Assembly: GCA_029339195.1 (NCBI GenBank)
Contig: JAPTJF010000089.1
Coordinates: forward strand, 62,001 to 126,000
DNA from: Micractinium sp. NFX-FRZ
Taxonomy: Eukaryota > Chlorophyta > Trebouxiophyceae > Chlorellales > Chlorellaceae
Length of the DNA: 64,000 bases
Direction: 5' to 3'
The notes below the pieces were generated by a model. That model ran no database searches. It was not told the origin of the DNA and was given only the letters and a program-made list of their open reading frames with translations. Position numbers and translations under genes: made by a program. Shown here one piece after another: positions 61,333-64,000 of this stretch (within the stretch, counting starts at the first letter, position 1; each line of letters starts with the position of its first letter).

Positions 61333-63036
61333 ATGGGGCCTGTCAGACGGACCTGCAGGGGGCTGCGCATTGGGACCCGCAGTGCTTACCACACCTGCGC
61401 CCCAAGCCGCCGCCGCCACTGCCCGCCACCGGTGCAGCTGCAGGCCATGCCGCGTGGCGCCTGGAGCGTCAACGACATCCCCCTGCTGGTGCAGCGCCTG
61501 CACAGCAGCAGCAGCAGTGCAGCCGACCAGGCAGAGGCAGCACGTGCGCTTCATGAGCTTGCTTACTTCACCGAGTGGTATGATCAGTTTGACTCGGCTG
61601 GAGCCATCCCTGGGCTGGTCCGCCTGCTGGGCACCGCCGCCGACAGCAACCCCGCAGCGCAGGCGGTGGCATGCGATGCGCTGGCCCGGCTGACACGCAA
61701 CAGCCTGGTCGGCCAGACGGCTGTGGGCATGGCAGGCGGCATCAAGGCGCTGCTGCGCCTGCTGCGGTGCCGCGGCGCGAGCGATGCCGTCAGGGTCTCG
61801 GCGGCAGCAGCGCTGCACAGCACGGCCCGCTGCCACCCCCCGAACCAGGCAGCACTTGTGGCGTGCAGCGGCATCCCGGTGCTCATACACTGCCTGCACG
61901 GCGGCAGCGAGGAGGCGGCGCAGGATGCGGGGCGGGCGCTGAGCAGCCTTGGCTTGCCGGACTACAGGCGCGCCATTGTGGGTGCTGGCGGCATCCCCGC
62001 CGCTGTGCATCTGCTGCACAGCGGCAGCCTGGTCTCCCAATACGTGGGCGCTGAACTCCTGCACGCCCTGTCGTGTGGGGGGCCGGATCTGAAGCGTGTC
62101 ATTGGTGCCGCTGGCGCGCTGCCCCGCCTGGTGCAGCTGCTGCAGCCTTGCTCCTCGGCCAGCGGCGGCAGCGCCGGCGGGGGGAGTGGCAGCGGCGGCG
62201 CGGGGGGCGGCAGCAGGGACAGCGGCAGCAGGCGCGGCGGCAGCGGCAGCAGCAACGACAGCGTGGGCAGCATCAGCAGAGACGAGGTGCAGAAGGCGGC
62301 GGCAGATGCGCTGTGCACGCTGGCCCTGGACTGCCCCGCCAACCAGGCGGCGATCGCCGCCGCCGGCGGGGTCCCCGCCCTGCTGGCGCTGGTGCGCCAC
62401 GGCAGCGAGGCGCTTCAGTTGGCAGGAGTGGGGGCGCTGCGCAGCTTGGCGCACCACAGCCCCGAGATCTGCCAGGCCATTGCAGCTGCCGGCGGCATCG
62501 ACGCCCTGGAGCCGCTGCTTCTCAGCTGCAACCTGCTGCTGGAGGACCACGCCATTGTGCTGCTGGGGGTGCTCAGGAACGTGGTTGCCGACTCAGCGGC
62601 TGCCCAGGCTGCTGTGTCTACCATTGGCGGCGCTCTGGGACAGTCCAGCCAGGCGCTGGTGCAGCACGCAGGCGATGCAGCAGCACAGCCGCAGCCCAAC
62701 ACGGCAGCCGCAGCAGCAGCCCCAGCAGCCGGAGTAACAGCAGGTGGGGCAACAGCAGGGGCACCCACACCAGCAGGAGGGGCAGGAGCACCAGCACCAG
62801 CTGAAGCAGCGGCAGGGCCAGGAGGGCATCAGTCCCAGAGGCCTGCGCCCCGTGTGTGCGCGGCGGAGGGGTGTATTAAAACACGTGGCCTACGCCGCTG
62901 TGGTGGCTGCGCCACGGTGCGGTACTGCTGCCAGGCGTGCTGCCGGGCACACTGGGCAGCGCACAAGCCTGAGTGCCGGCGCATGCAGGAAGCGGCCGCC
63001 GCGGCCGCCGCCGCAGCGGGGGTGCAGCAGCCCTAA
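61333..63036 (+). CDS. Armadillo-repeat protein with C-terminal MYND zinc finger, intronless
   Basis: A single uninterrupted frame of 567 residues from the ATG at 61333, or 529 from the ATG at 61447, which lies just before the first repeat. The body is a run of ARM repeats with the usual GAIPGLVRLL / GGIPAAVHLL / GGVPALLALV helix-3 signature and intervening ALHSTARC.., ALRSLAHHS.. helices. They are split by a Gly/Ser-rich insert around 62155-62280. An Ala/Pro/Gly linker leads to the MYND finger at about 62857-62976 (CAAEGC..CGGC....YCCQAC...H...C). The first Cys pair is spaced C-x4-C rather than C-x2-C. Both domains bind proteins, so a scaffold or regulatory role is likely. The lack of introns is striking beside its neighbours. 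Confidence 0.85.
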   Translation: MGPVRRTCRGLRIGTRSAYHTCAPSRRRHCPPPVQLQAMPRGAWSVNDIPLLVQRLHSSSSSAADQAEAARALHELAYFTEWYDQFDSAGAIPGLVRLLGTAADSNPAAQAVACDALARLTRNSLVGQTAVGMAGGIKALLRLLRCRGASDAVRVSAAAALHSTARCHPPNQAALVACSGIPVLIHCLHGGSEEAAQDAGRALSSLGLPDYRRAIVGAGGIPAAVHLLHSGSLVSQYVGAELLHALSCGGPDLKRVIGAAGALPRLVQLLQPCSSASGGSAGGGSGSGGAGGGSRDSGSRRGGSGSSNDSVGSISRDEVQKAAADALCTLALDCPANQAAIAAAGGVPALLALVRHGSEALQLAGVGALRSLAHHSPEICQAIAAAGGIDALEPLLLSCNLLLEDHAIVLLGVLRNVVADSAAAQAAVSTIGGALGQSSQALVQHAGDAAAQPQPNTAAAAAAPAAGVTAGGATAGAPTPAGGAGAPAPAEAAAGPGGHQSQRPAPRVCAAEGCIKTRGLRRCGGCATVRYCCQACCRAHWAAHKPECRRMQEAAAAAAAAAGVQQP

Positions 63037-63337
63037 AGGACAGTACTGCCCTGTTGCGCTCCACCTAACCTTCCTTCCTCGTGACTGCAACTCTGACTCC
63101 ATTGGTGTATTGAAATTTGTTCCCATCAGCCCTATGTAAGACAAGAAAGATGAAGCGATAGCAGTGACTAAATCAAGCACGTTTGAAAAGAAGGGCGAAA
63201 CACAAGAGCAAACGAAGCACTAGTTCAAGCTATGTGTGTGGTACTGCTGCCAGCAAGCTGCCAGCAAGTTGCTACCTGGGCGCTCTAGCTACTCTACCAG
63301 CTGTCGCCACCTGCTCTGCTGATGGCTGACGTCGCCC
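63037..63337. other. Convergent 3' region
   Basis: TGTAA at 63135-63139 is the likely poly(A) signal of the ARM/MYND gene. No clear minus-strand signal for the gene ending at 63338. Confidence 0.5.
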
Positions 63338-64000
63338 CTACTTGAAGGGCGAGAAGTCGGAGAACAGCTCGTTCACGGGCGCTGCCGCTGCCGGGGCTGC
63401 TGCTGCCTGCGCCTGCTTGGGGCCTGCCATGGCATGGCCGACAGGGCGCTGCCCCTGGTGTGCCTGCGCCTGCGGCGGCATTGCTCCGCCAACATGGCTG
63501 CCCCAGGCAGCGGCGCTGCTGTATGCGGGCGGGGTGGGCTCAGCAAACAGATAGGCGGGCAGGGCGGTGGGGCTGGTGGAGGTGGCAGGGGCGCCGGCGG
63601 TGGCGGTGAGGCTGATCATGCCGGGAGAAGCGGTGCCCGGCTTGGCAAAGGCGCCGAAGGCAGCGGTGTCTCCACTGGTGACAGCAGTGGCGGTCTGGAA
63701 GGGGTCGAATGAGTGCTGGCCTGCAGGGGTGCGGGCAGGCAAGCAATGCAGGGGCAGAGTGTGAAGACAGGGTGGGTAGCAAGGCAGGCCGCGGAGGTGC
63801 AGCAGGCGCTGGCACCCCTGCTGACAGCAGAGCAGGAATGCGTTGCCTGTTGCCGTTGTTGCCTGGACACCGGTACTCACCGCCTGTTGCAGAGGAGAAG
63901 GGCTCGAATGCGGCAGGGGAGTGTGCAGAGTGCGGGGCGCTGCTGGCCGACCAGGGAGAGCTGCCGCCAGAGCCCGCCAGTGCGCCCGCCGGCGCCGGCG
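63338..64000 (-). CDS. DPF-motif protein, C-terminal part; possible endocytic adaptor (partial)
   Basis: Two exons are visible: from beyond 64000 to 63881, and 63720-63338, joined in phase 1 by a GTGAGT...CTGCAG intron. The region is low complexity (Ala, Pro, Ser, Thr, Gln) with spaced aromatic motifs: FEPF, SFDPF, FGAFAKPG and a terminal ELFSDFSPFK. DPF- and NPF-like motifs in disordered tails are typical of clathrin adaptors such as epsin (ENTH) and AP180/CALM (ANTH), and of some ArfGAPs. The folded N-terminal domain that would decide lies outside the window, so the family is an inference. Confidence 0.5.
   Translation of the reverse strand, partial: RRRRRAHWRALAAALPGRPAAPRTLHTPLPHSSPSPLQQAVSTGVQATTATGNAFLLCCQQGCQRLLHLRGLPCYPPCLHTLPLHCLPARTPAGQHSFDPFQTATAVTSGDTAAFGAFAKPGTASPGMISLTATAGAPATSTSPTALPAYLFAEPTPPAYSSAAAWGSHVGGAMPPQAQAHQGQRPVGHAMAGPKQAQAAAAPAAAAPVNELFSDFSPFK

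Overview
This is a nuclear window from a unicellular green alga, most likely a GC-rich trebouxiophyte of the Chlorella/Micractinium type. The gene set is eukaryotic and plant-like: V-ATPase subunit A, intron-containing histone H2B, DIM1/YLS8, mitochondrial 3-methylcrotonyl-CoA carboxylase, an At2g33255-type HAD protein and an Mpv17/PMP22 protein. Genes are split by many short GT-AG introns. A UGUAA element, the green-algal polyadenylation signal, lies downstream of most stop codons. I saw no rRNA, tRNA, CRISPR or mobile element. Gene models were assembled by hand from reading frame, splice dinucleotides, phase continuity and remembered family motifs; no alignment was run.

Layout. 1-790 (+) is the 3' end of an Mpv17/PMP22 gene. 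1991-3039 (+) is a small coiled-coil gene. 3338-5866 (-) is a four-EF-hand protein. 6540-9240 (-) is an unknown protein with an MGNVLS myristoylation-like start. 10294-13160 (+) is a secreted LRR protein. 14246-23017 (-) is MCC-alpha in 23 exons. 23415-27249 (+) is AUH-type 3-methylglutaconyl-CoA hydratase. 27915-28770 (+) is a small secreted protein. 30163 to about 32290 (-) is a four-helix membrane protein. 33197-36972 (-) is an outer dynein arm docking complex DC2/ODA1-like protein. 37396-45423 (+) is V-ATPase subunit A in 16 exons. 46631-47829 (+) is H2B. 49454-51558 (-) is DIM1. 52697-55236 (-) is a TLC-domain membrane protein. 57001-60746 (+) is a HAD phosphatase fused to a methyltransferase domain. 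61333-63036 (+) is an intronless ARM-repeat/MYND protein. 63338-64000 (-) is the 3' part of a DPF-motif protein.

How genes relate. MCC-alpha and AUH catalyse consecutive steps of mitochondrial leucine breakdown. They are divergent, about 400 bp apart, and both carry an R-x-F-S-T presequence motif, so a shared promoter is likely. DC2 and V-ATPase A form a second tight divergent pair.

The strongest unexplained structure runs through the whole window. Introns of at least seven genes contain one to three tandem, decaying copies of the neighbouring exon edge, usually including its splice site. They range from a perfect 48-nt copy (HAD gene) to barely recognisable traces. The MCC-alpha gene also uses a GC donor in four of its 22 introns.
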